Below, piece by piece: positions 38,184-47,617 of a stretch of DNA of 64,000 nt (the first letter of the stretch is position 1; every line of letters starts with the position of its first letter). The DNA comes from Clostridium homopropionicum DSM 5847. Its GTDB lineage: Bacteria; Bacillota; Clostridia; Clostridiales; Clostridiaceae. Position numbers and translations under genes: made by a program. The stretch lies in assembly GCF_001263795.1 (NCBI RefSeq), contig NZ_LHUR01000042.1:124001-188000 (forward strand), read 5' to 3'. The notes beneath the pieces are model-generated. The model did no database searches. It was not told where the DNA came from and saw only the letters and a list, made by a program, of their open reading frames with translations.

Positions 38184-39350
38184 TTAAAAATCTACTCTAT
38201 CACCATAGAATGCACAATTATATAATCTTTCCATCAATTCATCATCTACTGATCTTGGATTAGCTCCTGTACATGCATCTTTTACTGCATTGCATGCCAT
38301 AAATTTTACTTTTTCTTTAAATTCATTTTCATCTACTCCCCATTCTTTTACAGTAGCAGGTATATTTAATTTAACATTTAAATCTTTAATCATTTCTATC
38401 AATGAATCAACTAATTCCTTGTCATTCTGACCTTCTAATCCAAGAGCTTTTGCTATAGCAGCATATCTATCTTCACTTGCTTTTCTATTGTATTGAATTA
38501 CATAAGGAAGAAATATTGCATTTGCACAACCATGAGGAATATGGAATACTGCACCTATTTTATGAGCCATACTGTGAGTAATTCCAAGTAATGCATTAGA
38601 GAAAGCCATTCCAGCAAGACATTGTGCTATATGCATATGGTTTCTAGCTTCTTTTTCTCCTTCAAAAGATTTTTGCAAGCTTTCTTTTATCATAACTATA
38701 GCCTGAATTGCAAGTGGATCTGAAAAATAAGATCTTGCACAAGCAACATATGCTTCTACAGCATGAGTTAATGCATCCATTCCAGTGTGAGCAACAAGCT
38801 TAGGAGGCATAGTTTGTGCAAGTTCAGGATCTACTATAGCTATATCCGGTGTCAAATTAAAATCAGCTAGTGGATATTTTATCTGAGCTTTATAGTCAGT
38901 TATTACTGAAAAAGCTGTTACTTCCGTAGCTGTACCACTTGTAGATGGAATTGCAATGAACTTTGCCTTTTGCCTTAACTCAGGAATTCCAAAAGGTATT
39001 ATAGCTTTTTCAAATGTGAAATCTGGATATTCGTAAAATATCCACATTGCTTTTGCTGCATCTATTGGAGAACCCCCACCTATTCCAATTATCCAATCTG
39101 GCTGGAATTCTCTCATAATAGCTGCACCATTCATTACAGTTTCAACAGATGGATCTGGTTCAACTCCTTCTATTAACCTTGTTTCTATTCCAGCTTCCTT
39201 TAGATATGTCTCAACCTTGTCTAAGAAACCAAAGGTTTTCATTGATCCTCCACCAAGCACTATTACAGCTTTTTTCCCTTTAATCGTTTTCAAAACATCT
39301 AATGACCCTTCACCAAAATATATATCTCTTGGTAATGTAAATCTTGACAT
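38184..39350 (-). CDS. Iron-containing alcohol dehydrogenase
   Basis: The 388-residue protein is a group III (Fe-type) alcohol dehydrogenase related to clostridial butanol dehydrogenases and the C-terminal half of AdhE. The NAD(P) site is IGIGGGSPIDAAKAMW. The metal ligands are in DALTHAVEAYV (Asp and His) and ITHSMAHKIGAVFHIPHGCANAI (two His). It reduces aldehydes to alcohols to reoxidise NAD(P)H. The start is ATG 39350 after GGAGG. The leader has a sigma-54 promoter, two activator-like dyads and a Rex-like operator, all directly downstream of a sigma-54 activator gene. Confidence 0.9.
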   Translation of the reverse strand: MSRFTLPRDIYFGEGSLDVLKTIKGKKAVIVLGGGSMKTFGFLDKVETYLKEAGIETRLIEGVEPDPSVETVMNGAAIMREFQPDWIIGIGGGSPIDAAKAMWIFYEYPDFTFEKAIIPFGIPELRQKAKFIAIPSTSGTATEVTAFSVITDYKAQIKYPLADFNLTPDIAIVDPELAQTMPPKLVAHTGMDALTHAVEAYVACARSYFSDPLAIQAIVMIKESLQKSFEGEKEARNHMHIAQCLAGMAFSNALLGITHSMAHKIGAVFHIPHGCANAIFLPYVIQYNRKASEDRYAAIAKALGLEGQNDKELVDSLIEMIKDLNVKLNIPATVKEWGVDENEFKEKVKFMACNAVKDACTGANPRSVDDELMERLYNCAFYGDRVDF

Positions 39351-39380
39351 AATATTTACCTCCTAATAATAAATTTATTT

Positions 39381-39398
39381 TTGTTATTTTATTAACAA
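39381..39398. promoter_or_regulatory. Rex-like operator upstream of the alcohol dehydrogenase
   Basis: TTGTTATTTTATTAACAA differs in one base from the Rex consensus TTGTTAAN4TTAACAA. It lies just downstream of the -12 element at 39406, where a bound repressor would block transcription when NADH is low. Confidence 0.65.
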
Positions 39399-39405
39399 TA
39401 TTATT

Positions 39406-39422
39406 AGCAAGGTTCATGCCAA
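39406..39422 (-). promoter_or_regulatory. Sigma-54 promoter of the alcohol dehydrogenase
   Basis: The minus strand reads TTGGCATGAACCTTGCT, a strong match to TGGCAC-N5-TTGCW with GG-N10-GC spacing. Confidence 0.85.
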
Positions 39423-39490
39423 TTTTCCTATTTAATTTATACCTTGTTTTTACTTAGATCTATAGTTATTAGCTTTTATAATGGTTAAAG

Positions 39491-39507
39491 TGTCATATTT
39501 CAGGACA
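39491..39507. promoter_or_regulatory. Activator-site candidate 1 for the alcohol dehydrogenase
   Basis: TGTCATATTTCAGGACA is an interrupted dyad TGTC-N9-GACA about 70 bases upstream of the -24 element. A second, inverted copy lies at 39543-39559. It differs from the 18-bp dyads near 3, 8 and 9 kb and is probably read by the adjacent regulator. Confidence 0.6.
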
Positions 39508-39542
39508 TTTTGTATGTTTTTTTGTGTTCTATTTTAGTACTT

Positions 39543-39559
39543 CGTCCTATATCATGACA
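39543..39559. promoter_or_regulatory. Activator-site candidate 2 for the alcohol dehydrogenase
   Basis: On the minus strand TGTCATGATATAGGACG matches the site at 39491 in 12 of 17 positions in the opposite orientation. Confidence 0.55.
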
Positions 39560-39594
39560 CTGTTTTTATATTCAGAAAATTATGATAGTTAATT

Positions 39595-41493
39595 TTATGT
39601 CAATATATTATAATTTTTTATCTTACAATACAGGGTATTCCTTCCTATTCCGAGATTTTTTGCCACCTTAGTCATATTTCCGTTGCATCTTTCAATAGTC
39701 TCTTTTATAAGTTTGATCTCCATATCTTTAATTGTCATACCTTCTTCAAATTTGTTTATACTACTGCTAGAAGAAGGATTTATATTGACATTTTCTTTTA
39801 AATCGAATGTTGTCTTTCCCTCTAAACTAACTATATTTTCTATAAAATTTTCTAGTTCCCTTATATTTCCTGGCCAATTATATTCCCTAATTTCTTCAAT
39901 TAATTTTTTATCTATTCTCGGTATAGGTTTATTAAGCTTACTTGCTTTTATTCTAAGATAATGCCTTATTAATACCTCTAAGTCTCCTTTTCTTTCCCTA
40001 AGTGAAGGTAGTCTTATTGGTATTACCGTTAATCTATAGAATAAATCTTCTCTAAAGGTTCCTTTCTTTACCTCTTCCTTTAAATCTTTATTTGTTGCTG
40101 CTATAATTCTTACATCTATTGGTATAACTTTATTTCCTCCAACCTTTACTATATACCCCTCTTGTAATACCCTTAGAAGTTTTACTTGCATATCCAGCGG
40201 CATTTCTCCAATCTCATCTAAAAATAGCGTTCCACCATTGGCAAGTTGAAACTTACCAATGTTTCCTCCACTTTTAGCACCAGTAAAAGCACCTTCTTCA
40301 TAGCCAAATAGCTCACTCTCTATTAAGCTTTTTGGAATTGCTCCACAATTAATAGCTACAAAACTTTGCCTCTTTCTAATCCCATAATTATGTATGGCTT
40401 GTGCTAGAAGTTCTTTTCCTGTACCACTTTCTCCTTGAATCAACACAGTGGAAGGGGTCGATGCAATTGTCTTTGCAAAGTCTAATACTTTAAGCAATTC
40501 AGGACTTTTTCCAATTATATCATCAAAAGTATATGTAGCTATCATTCCTCCATATTTATTTACTATTTTATACACATTATGCATTTCCCTAAAAACTATA
40601 AGCATCCCCAAAACTTCATTTCCATTTTTAATCGGAGTTGCATTCACTAAAAATCTATCATTTTTATCTCTATTATTAAAGCTGCATTCTCTATCAATAA
40701 AAGTTTTCCCTTCCTGCAATTCCTTAATTATTTGTTTCCATGTAGGTAATACCAAATCAATAGATTTACTTAGTATTCCCTCTTTATCTACATTTAGCAT
40801 TATACATGCATTTTTATTTATGCTTTTTATTTCTCCATGAAAATTTACAGCGCATATCCCATATGACATTGAATCTACTATTGCATTCATATATTCATAG
40901 GCTTCTTCTAGTTTTTCATTTATAAAGTCAGCTTTTAGTTGATTTTCTATAGACTTTACTGATGCTACTGCAAGCCCTAGAGTATGGGGATGAACTTTGT
41001 CTTTCTTTCCTGTTAAGTTTATACTCCCTATTATTTCATCATTGATGTTATGTATCGGGGCAGCTGAACAGGTCCATTTATGGTATGCATTTATAAAATG
41101 CTCTTTTGCGGAAACTTGTATTGGCATATCTTCTTTTATTGCTATTGCCATGGCATTAGTACCTATACTTTTTTCATCCATATATGCTCCTACAACCATA
41201 TCCATTTTTTCTGCTTCAAGTAATATGTCTTTATCACCTACCGTATTTAAAATACACCCCTCTTCGTCTGTTAAAACTATAAAAAATCCTGAATCTTGTA
41301 GTATTTCCTGTAATGTATCCATAACCGGTGTAGCTACTTTAATTATGGATTCTTTGCTTTTTATGTTGTAATCACGTTCTCTCCCTTTTAATATTTTTTT
41401 AGACACTAATCTTTCTTTTTCTATTCCATAATTAATAGATCTTAAATGTGATTTTTCTATAACTTCAGAACGTTGATCCTTTTTATAATCCAT
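39595..41493 (-). CDS. Sigma-54-dependent activator (AcoR-like, GAF-PAS-AAA-Fis)
   Basis: The protein has 632 residues. The N-terminal GAF-type sensor region is at about 60-180 (ILTDEEGCILNTVGD, KSIGTNAMAIAIKEDMPIQV). A PAS domain lies at about 205-310. The AAA+ domain has Walker A GESGTGKE, the sigma-54 contact loop GAFTGA and Walker B GGTLFLDEIGE. A Fis-type helix-turn-helix ends the protein (NMTKVAKNLGIGRNTLYCKIK). It opens sigma-54 promoters with ATP. It directly precedes the alcohol dehydrogenase and its sigma-54 promoter, so that gene is the obvious target. The signal is unknown. Confidence 0.9.
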   Translation of the reverse strand: MDYKKDQRSEVIEKSHLRSINYGIEKERLVSKKILKGRERDYNIKSKESIIKVATPVMDTLQEILQDSGFFIVLTDEEGCILNTVGDKDILLEAEKMDMVVGAYMDEKSIGTNAMAIAIKEDMPIQVSAKEHFINAYHKWTCSAAPIHNINDEIIGSINLTGKKDKVHPHTLGLAVASVKSIENQLKADFINEKLEEAYEYMNAIVDSMSYGICAVNFHGEIKSINKNACIMLNVDKEGILSKSIDLVLPTWKQIIKELQEGKTFIDRECSFNNRDKNDRFLVNATPIKNGNEVLGMLIVFREMHNVYKIVNKYGGMIATYTFDDIIGKSPELLKVLDFAKTIASTPSTVLIQGESGTGKELLAQAIHNYGIRKRQSFVAINCGAIPKSLIESELFGYEEGAFTGAKSGGNIGKFQLANGGTLFLDEIGEMPLDMQVKLLRVLQEGYIVKVGGNKVIPIDVRIIAATNKDLKEEVKKGTFREDLFYRLTVIPIRLPSLRERKGDLEVLIRHYLRIKASKLNKPIPRIDKKLIEEIREYNWPGNIRELENFIENIVSLEGKTTFDLKENVNINPSSSSSINKFEEGMTIKDMEIKLIKETIERCNGNMTKVAKNLGIGRNTLYCKIKNYNILT

Positions 41494-41569
41494 ATAAGAT
41501 TCTCCTCTTTCAATATCCTTTACTCTATATTATATAATTTTTTTTAAATTATATAGAGCAAAAAATAAA

Positions 41570-41607
41570 AAAATACAGCTGGTAACTACAGGTACCAGCT
41601 GTATTCT
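41570..41607 (-). terminator. Terminator of hbd
   Basis: On the minus strand AATACAGCTGGTACC and GGTAACCAGCTGTATT-type arms form a strong stem followed by TTTTTTTATTTT. Confidence 0.85.
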
Positions 41608-41627
41608 TATTATATATGTTCAAATAA

Positions 41628-42476
41628 TTATTTTGCGTAATTGTGGAATCCTTGGCCTGACTTTCTTCCTAACCAGCCAGCTCTAACGTATTTTCTAAGT
41701 AATGTATGAGCTCTGTATTTAGAATCTCCAGTTTCTTTATATAGTACGTCCATTATAGCAAGACATACGTCAAGACCTATAAGATCTCCTAAAGCTAAAG
41801 GTCCCATTGGATGATTAGCTCCAAGCATCATAGCTTTGTCTATATCTACAGCTGAAGCTACTCCTTCTGCTAATATTCCAACAGCTTCGTTTATCATTGG
41901 GATTAATATTTTATTTACAACAAATCCTGGTGCTTCTGCAACTTCTACTGGATCCTTTCCTATAGCTAATGACATTTCTTTTACAGCATCATAAGTTTCT
42001 TGTGATGTTGCCATTCCTCTTATGATTTCAACTAGTTTCATAACAGGAGCTGGGTTGAAGAAGTGCATTCCTATAACTTTATCAGGTCTCTTTGTTGCTG
42101 ATGCAACTTCTGTTATTGATAAAGAAGATGTATTTGAAGCAAGAATTGTTTCAGGTTTGCATATTTTATCTAATTCAGCAAATATTTGTTTTTTGATTTC
42201 CATGTTTTCTACTGCTGCTTCAACTATTAAATCACAATCAGCAGCCGCATTTAGGTCAACTGTTCCTGATAGTTTAGAAAGTATTTCTTCTTTCTTAGCT
42301 TCTTCCATCTTACCTTTTTCAACTAATTTTGAAAGGTTTTTATTAATTCCATTAAGTCCCTTTTGTACAAATTCGTCTTTGATGTCTCTTACTAATACTT
42401 CATAGCCTTTTACAGCAAAAGCTTGAGCAATACCTGCTCCCATTGTTCCAGCACCAAGTACACATACTTTTTTCAT
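41628..42476 (-). CDS. hbd: 3-hydroxybutyryl-CoA dehydrogenase
   Basis: The 282-residue enzyme reduces acetoacetyl-CoA to (S)-3-hydroxybutyryl-CoA in butyrate formation. It has the NAD site [18 protein letters not shown], the family motif [20 protein letters not shown] with the catalytic His, and the C-terminal [17 protein letters not shown] 42476 follows GGGGAGG; the longer frame is not needed. It is last in the crt-bcd-etfB-etfA-hbd order but separated by a 192-base gap with a hairpin. Confidence 0.95.
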   Translation of the reverse strand: MKKVCVLGAGTMGAGIAQAFAVKGYEVLVRDIKDEFVQKGLNGINKNLSKLVEKGKMEEAKKEEILSKLSGTVDLNAAADCDLIVEAAVENMEIKKQIFAELDKICKPETILASNTSSLSITEVASATKRPDKVIGMHFFNPAPVMKLVEIIRGMATSQETYDAVKEMSLAIGKDPVEVAEAPGFVVNKILIPMINEAVGILAEGVASAVDIDKAMMLGANHPMGPLALGDLIGLDVCLAIMDVLYKETGDSKYRAHTLLRKYVRAGWLGRKSGQGFHNYAK

Positions 42477-42548
42477 ATTAATATACCTCCCCAAATTTTA
42501 CTTTAACCTTATTATAAAATTAAAGTTAATAAATTTAAAATAAAATAT

Positions 42549-42590
42549 TTATGTTAATGCTCACCCTTTTAAGGGCAAGCATTAACATAA
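42549..42590 (-). terminator. Strong hairpin between etfA and hbd
   Basis: TTATGTTAATGCT and AGCATTAACATAA pair (13 bp) around an inner CCC/GGG stem. On the minus strand it is followed by an A/T-rich tail. It may terminate part of the etfA transcript or stabilise its 3' end. Confidence 0.6.
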
Positions 42591-42668
42591 TATACTTTTC
42601 ATTAACTATATTAGCACATTATGCAATATTTATAAAGTCAAATATTAGCATAATATACTTTTTATTAA

Positions 42669-43676
42669 TTATTTATAGCTTTTAATTTGAGCTACCATTT
42701 CTGGAACAACTTTGCTGAAGTCTCCAACTAATCCTAAGTCAGCTACTTTCATTATTGATGCATCAGCATCTTTGTTGATAGCGATTATGTAATCACTGTC
42801 TTGCATTCCAGCTAAATGTTGAATAGCTCCAGAAATTCCTACAGCAATGTATAGTTTTGGTCTTACAGTCTTTCCTGTTTGACCTACTTGTAATGCATGG
42901 TCTATCCAGCCATTTTCTACTGCTGCTCTTGATCCTGCTACTGTTCCGCCTAATACATCAGCAAGTTCTTGTAGTATTGCAAAGTTTTCTTTGCTTCCTA
43001 CTCCTCTTCCTCCAGATACTAATATTTCAGCTTCTCCGATATCAGCAACTTCTTTAGCTATTTTAACAACTTCTAATACCTTTACTCTTAAGTCATCTGC
43101 TCCAAGAGTTACTGCAACTTTTTCAATTTTAGCTGCATCTACTTTAGCTTCATCTTTAGCTAATTTATCAAAAACTCCTGGTCTTACTGTAGCCATTTGT
43201 GGTCTGTTTTCAGTACACATGATTGTAGCCATTAAGTTTCCACCAAATGCTGGTCTTGTCATCATTAAGTGGTTTGTTCCTTCTTCTACATCTAATCCTG
43301 TACAATCAGCAGTTAATCCTGTAGATAATCTTCCTGCTACTCTTGGTCCTAAATCTCTTCCTAGGAATGATGCTCCGATTAACATTACTTCTGGTTTCTT
43401 TTCATTTACTAAATCACAAATTACTTTTGTGTAAGCATCTGTTGTGAAGTGTGCTAATTTTTCATCTTCTGCATATATTACTTTATCTGCACCAAAAGCT
43501 AATAATTCTTTTGCTAAGTCATCTACTTTATTTCCTAATAATATAGCTACTAATTCTGTTCCTAATTTGTTAGCTATTTCTCTACCTTTTCCTACTAATT
43601 CTAATGCTACTTTTTGTAGCTCTCCATCTCTTTGTTCGGCAAAAACCCAAACGCCCTTGAAATCTGCTATATTCAT
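42669..43676 (-). CDS. etfA: Electron transfer flavoprotein alpha subunit
   Basis: The 335-residue subunit binds FAD in the Bcd-EtfAB complex. The C-terminal signature LYIAVGISGAIQHLAGMQDSDYIIAINKD is clear, with GGRGVGSKENF upstream. It lies 28 bases after etfB. In clostridia the complex couples crotonyl-CoA reduction by NADH to ferredoxin reduction. Confidence 0.95.
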   Translation of the reverse strand: MNIADFKGVWVFAEQRDGELQKVALELVGKGREIANKLGTELVAILLGNKVDDLAKELLAFGADKVIYAEDEKLAHFTTDAYTKVICDLVNEKKPEVMLIGASFLGRDLGPRVAGRLSTGLTADCTGLDVEEGTNHLMMTRPAFGGNLMATIMCTENRPQMATVRPGVFDKLAKDEAKVDAAKIEKVAVTLGADDLRVKVLEVVKIAKEVADIGEAEILVSGGRGVGSKENFAILQELADVLGGTVAGSRAAVENGWIDHALQVGQTGKTVRPKLYIAVGISGAIQHLAGMQDSDYIIAINKDADASIMKVADLGLVGDFSKVVPEMVAQIKSYK

Positions 43677-43704
43677 TGTTTATACCTCCACTTCTACTTA
43701 TATA

Positions 43705-44484
43705 CTAAATATAGTGCTTTTCTTTTAATTTTGCTGCTGCAAATGCTGCTGCTTCTTTAGCTGACATGTTAACTACTTCGCCTTTACCTTTGTTTTCTTT
43801 TGGCCATGATCTCTTAACTTTTGTTGGAGATCCTTTTAAGCCTAGTAAAGCTTTATCAACATCTATATCGTCAGCACTCCATACTTTAACTTCTTTCTTG
43901 AAGATTTCAAATATGTTTCTAGCGTTCATATATCTTGGATTGTTTAATTCTTTAATTGCTGTAAGTACGCATGGCATTTTGATTTCTACTACTTCGTATC
44001 CATCTTCTAATGCTTTAGTTACTTTTAATGCATCTCCAGCTACTTCTACTTTTTGTACATAAGTTACTTGTGGAAGACTTAAGTGTTCAGCAATTTCTGG
44101 TCCAACTTGAGCTGTATCTCCGTCGATCGCTTGTCTTCCTGCTAATACTAGATCATAATCTAATTTCTTTAATGCTCCTGCTAATGCATGAGATGTTGCT
44201 AATGTATCTGCTCCAGCGAATGCTCTGTCAGTTACTAATATAGCGTCATCTGCTCCCATTGCCATTGCTTCTCTTAATGCAGCTTCTGCTTGTGGAGGTC
44301 CCATTGTTACTATTGTTACATGAGCTCCGTTTTCATCTTTTAATCTTAATGCTTCTTCTAAAGCGTGTTTATCTTCTGGGTTTATTATTGATGGAACTCC
44401 TTCTCTTATAAGTGTTCCTGTTACTGGATCTATTTTAACTTGGTTTGTATCTGGAACTTGTTTTAAGCAAACAACTATTTTCAT
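43705..44484 (-). CDS. etfB: Electron transfer flavoprotein beta subunit
   Basis: The 259-residue subunit starts MKIVVCLKQVPDTNQVKIDP and has LAGRQAIDGDTAQVGPEIAEHL and the ETF-beta signature (VEIKMPCVLTAIKELNNPRY). It lies between bcd and etfA in the butyryl-CoA operon and carries the bifurcating FAD. Confidence 0.95.
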   Translation of the reverse strand: MKIVVCLKQVPDTNQVKIDPVTGTLIREGVPSIINPEDKHALEEALRLKDENGAHVTIVTMGPPQAEAALREAMAMGADDAILVTDRAFAGADTLATSHALAGALKKLDYDLVLAGRQAIDGDTAQVGPEIAEHLSLPQVTYVQKVEVAGDALKVTKALEDGYEVVEIKMPCVLTAIKELNNPRYMNARNIFEIFKKEVKVWSADDIDVDKALLGLKGSPTKVKRSWPKENKGKGEVVNMSAKEAAAFAAAKLKEKHYI

Positions 44485-44511
44485 CGTTTTATTCCCTCCT
44501 TGATTAATCTA

Positions 44512-45651
44512 TTATCTGAATAATGCTCCTGAGATAACCATCTTTTGAACTTGAGATGTTCCTTCGTAGATTTCTGTTATCTTAGCATCTCTCATTAATC
44601 TTTCTACTGGATAATCTTTAGTATATCCGTATCCACCAAACATTTGAACTGCTTTAGTTGTAACATCCATTGCTGTTTCAGCAGCAAATAATTTAGCTGT
44701 AGCAGCTTCTACACTATATGGTAAACCAGCTTGTTTATTAGAAGCAGCTTTATATACTAAATATCTTGCAGCTTCAATTCTAGCTTTACATTCAGCAGCC
44801 ATCCAAGCCATTCCTTGGAATTTGTATAATTCTTTTCCGAATTGTTTTCTTTCTTTCATATATTTTATAGCTTCTTCTAAAGCACCTTCTGCTAATCCTA
44901 ATGCTTGTGCAGCAATACCAATTCTTCCTGCATCAAGAGTCTTCATTGCGATTCCAAATCCTTTTCCTTCTTTTCCAAGCATGTTTTCAGCTGGAACTAC
45001 GCAGTCTTCAAATACTAATTCAGTAGTAGATGATGCTCTTATTCCTAATTTATCTTCAACTTTTCCTATTGAGAATCCTGGGAAAGATTTTTCTACTATA
45101 AATGCAGATATTCCTTTAACACCTTTGCTCTTGTCTGTCATAGCCATAACTATGAAAGTTTCAGCATATCCACCATTTGTTATGAATATTTTTTGTCCGT
45201 TAAGGATGTAGTTATCTCCATCTTTAACTGCTACAGTTTGTTGTCCAGCAGCATCTGTTCCTGCATTTGGTTCAGTTAAACCGAAAGCACCAACTTTTCT
45301 TCCGCTTGCTAAGTCTGGAAGGTATTTTTTCTTTTGTTCTTCTGTTCCAAATTGATCTATTACAGCAGCACAAAGTGAAACGTGAGCAGAAAGAATAACA
45401 CTGTGAGTACCACATACTTTAGCTAGTTCTTCAACTGCTAATATGTATGAAAGATAGTCTGAACCAGCTCCTTCATATTCTGTTGAGAAAGGCAATCCCA
45501 TTATTCCATATTTAGCCATTTTCTTTACGTTTTCTATTGGGAATTCCTCAGTTTGATCTATTTCTCCAGCTATTGGTCTAACTTCATTTTCAGCGAATTC
45601 TCTAACCATCTGTTTTACAAATTCTTGTTCTCTAGTAAATTCAAAATTCAT
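44512..45651 (-). CDS. bcd: Butyryl-CoA dehydrogenase
   Basis: The 379-residue enzyme has the acyl-CoA dehydrogenase signature GLTEPNAGTDAAGQQT (about 124-139), the catalytic Glu363 in YEGTSQVQ and FGGYGYTKDYPVERLMRDAKI. It reduces crotonyl-CoA to butyryl-CoA with EtfAB. It sits between crt and etfB. The related gene at 3257 shares the architecture but not this operon. Confidence 0.95.
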   Translation of the reverse strand: MNFEFTREQEFVKQMVREFAENEVRPIAGEIDQTEEFPIENVKKMAKYGIMGLPFSTEYEGAGSDYLSYILAVEELAKVCGTHSVILSAHVSLCAAVIDQFGTEEQKKKYLPDLASGRKVGAFGLTEPNAGTDAAGQQTVAVKDGDNYILNGQKIFITNGGYAETFIVMAMTDKSKGVKGISAFIVEKSFPGFSIGKVEDKLGIRASSTTELVFEDCVVPAENMLGKEGKGFGIAMKTLDAGRIGIAAQALGLAEGALEEAIKYMKERKQFGKELYKFQGMAWMAAECKARIEAARYLVYKAASNKQAGLPYSVEAATAKLFAAETAMDVTTKAVQMFGGYGYTKDYPVERLMRDAKITEIYEGTSQVQKMVISGALFR

Positions 45652-45663
45652 TAATTTAACCTC

Positions 45664-46449
45664 CTATCTGTTTTTGAAACCTTCTAATTTTCTTTTTTCT
45701 ACAAATGCTGTCATTGCATCTGTTTGGTCTTCAGTGGAGAAGCACTCTCCAAACACCTCAGCTTCTATCATTATTGCTGTATCCATGTCAACTTGCATAC
45801 CCCTATTTATAGCTTGTTTACTTAGTTTTACAGCAACTGGAGCTTTACTTGCTATTTCCCCTGCAAGTTTTTTAGCTTCATCTAATAATGCTTCTGGTGC
45901 TACAACACTATTTACAAGACCTATTTGTAAAGCTTTTTGAGCATCTATTAATCTTGTTGAATAGATTATCTCTTTAGCCATTCCCATACCTACTAGTCTT
46001 GCAAGTCTTTGAGTTCCACCAAAGCCCGGAGTAATTCCTAGTCCTACTTCTGGTTGTCCGAATTTAGCTTTTTCTGATGCAATTCTTATGTCACAAGCCA
46101 TAGAAAGTTCGCAGCCTCCGCCTAATGCAAAGCCATTTATAGCTGCTATAACAGGTATCTCTAATGTTTCTAATTTTCTGAACACTTTATTCCCAAGTAT
46201 AGCAAAATTTCTACCTTGTAATACATTCATTTCTTTCATTTCAGATATATCTGCACCAGCTACAAAAGCCTTTTCTCCAGCCCCTGTCAAAACTACAGCA
46301 AATATATCATTGCTATTTGCAATTTCGTCAATAACTATGTCTAGTTCTTTTAGGGTTTCTGAATTTAGTGCATTCAAAGCTTTAGGTCTGTTGATTGTAA
46401 CTAACGCTACATTTCCTTCCTTTTGAAGCAGAACATTTTTTAATTCCAT
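45664..46449 (-). CDS. crt: Crotonase (3-hydroxybutyryl-CoA dehydratase)
   Basis: The 261-residue enoyl-CoA hydratase converts (S)-3-hydroxybutyryl-CoA to crotonyl-CoA. It has the oxyanion-hole stretch FVAGADISEMKEM, INGFALGGGCELSMACDIRIASEKAKFGQPEVGLGITPGFGG-type core with both catalytic Glu residues, and MTAFVEKRKLEGFKNR at the end. ATG 46449 follows GGGGAGG; an upstream in-frame start has no ribosome site. It is the first gene of the butyryl-CoA operon, behind a Rex operator. Confidence 0.95.
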   Translation of the reverse strand: MELKNVLLQKEGNVALVTINRPKALNALNSETLKELDIVIDEIANSNDIFAVVLTGAGEKAFVAGADISEMKEMNVLQGRNFAILGNKVFRKLETLEIPVIAAINGFALGGGCELSMACDIRIASEKAKFGQPEVGLGITPGFGGTQRLARLVGMGMAKEIIYSTRLIDAQKALQIGLVNSVVAPEALLDEAKKLAGEIASKAPVAVKLSKQAINRGMQVDMDTAIMIEAEVFGECFSTEDQTDAMTAFVEKRKLEGFKNR

Positions 46450-46496
46450 AATAATTATCCTCCCCACAACTTGACTTAATTATTCTACCATTTTTA

Positions 46497-46514
46497 TTGT
46501 TAATATCGTAACAA
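46497..46514. promoter_or_regulatory. Rex operator of the crt-bcd-etfBA operon
   Basis: TTGTTAATATCGTAACAA matches TTGTTAAN4TTAACAA except for one base. It lies 48 bases upstream of the crt start, and the rex gene is the next gene upstream. Confidence 0.8.
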
Positions 46515-46654
46515 TAATAGGTAAAATTCTTATAATTTTTTACCTCTACCCAAAATAAAACCTACATTTTCATTATATATCGTAAATAAATATATTTCAA
46601 CAAAAATTAATGCTTTTAACACTTTTCTTAGTAAACGTTAACATTCTTTTACCT

Positions 46655-47299
46655 TTAATCTGTGTTATTTTTTTGGCAATTTAATAAATAAGTTAAAGTA
46701 AGTAAACTTTCACTTAAATGTACATTCTCAATAATAACTTTTCCACCAGTTTCAAGGTCTATTGGTGCAAAATTCCATATTCCTTCGACTCCATTAGCCA
46801 CCAAAATATCACAAACACTTTGAGCGTTAGATTTAGGAACACATATAACTCCTAAGTCAACTTTGTTATTTTTAAGATAATCGTCTAATTCATCAATATC
46901 TTTTATTTTTACATCTCTAATTTTAATACCAACCAATTTAGGGTTCACATCAAATATTGCTGACAGTTTAAAACCTAATCTGTCGAATTTAGTGTAATTT
47001 GCTACAGCCTGACCTATATTGCCGGCTCCGATTATAACAATGTTATATTCATGATCTAAGCCTAAAATAGAATTAATTTTTCCTAGTAAGTCTTTAACAT
47101 TGTATCCATAGCCTTGCTGTCCAAAATCTCCAAAATTATTTAAATCTTGCCTTATTTGTGAAGCAGTAAAGCCAATTTTTTCACTTAACTCTTTTGAAGA
47201 TATTCTATCAATATCATGTCTCATTAACTCGTATAGATACCTTTGATACTTAGGTAATCTCCTTATAACGGCCATAGATATTTCTTTTTTCTTTTCCAT
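46655..47299 (-). CDS. rex: Redox-sensing repressor Rex
   Basis: The 214-residue protein has an N-terminal winged helix (AVIRRLPKYQRYLYELMRHD, FTASQIRQDLNNFGDFGQQGYGYNV) and a Rossmann domain (IVIIGAGNIGQAVANY). It binds DNA when NAD is high and lets go when NADH rises. The start is ATG 47299 after AAAAGGTG. Its position next to the butyryl-CoA operon, with an operator at 46497, is typical of clostridia. The 318-base gap to 47617 is AT-rich; I see no feature in it beyond possible promoters. Confidence 0.96.
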   Translation of the reverse strand: MEKKKEISMAVIRRLPKYQRYLYELMRHDIDRISSKELSEKIGFTASQIRQDLNNFGDFGQQGYGYNVKDLLGKINSILGLDHEYNIVIIGAGNIGQAVANYTKFDRLGFKLSAIFDVNPKLVGIKIRDVKIKDIDELDDYLKNNKVDLGVICVPKSNAQSVCDILVANGVEGIWNFAPIDLETGGKVIIENVHLSESLLTLTYLLNCQKNNTD

Positions 47300-47617
47300 C
47301 ACCTTTTACCCCTTTTCAAGAAAATATGCCTAAAATACAAATAACAATACAAAATGCTATTTATTATTTTAAAATACTTAATTAGTTATTTAATTTATTA
47401 TTTTACTATATTTATTTTATTTATACAAGAACAGCATTTTTAATATTGTCAAGTTACTATTCTGTCGTTTATTACTTTATTTATATCTATTCTAAGTAAA
47501 TAGCATATTATTATGCATTTTTTATCTAATAAAAATCATTTACCAATCTATTTCATTTTAAATTATCTACAAAAATTTACGATTACATAGTACAATGTTA
47601 TAGGGTAGGTGAAACAG

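Noticed and set aside
40448-40840. 130-codon open frame opposite the sigma-54 activator gene
   Set aside because: It lies inside the AAA and PAS coding region of the real gene and has no ribosome site or family pattern.
42991-43434. 147-codon open frame opposite etfA
   Set aside because: It is an antisense shadow of a well-supported gene, with no start context.
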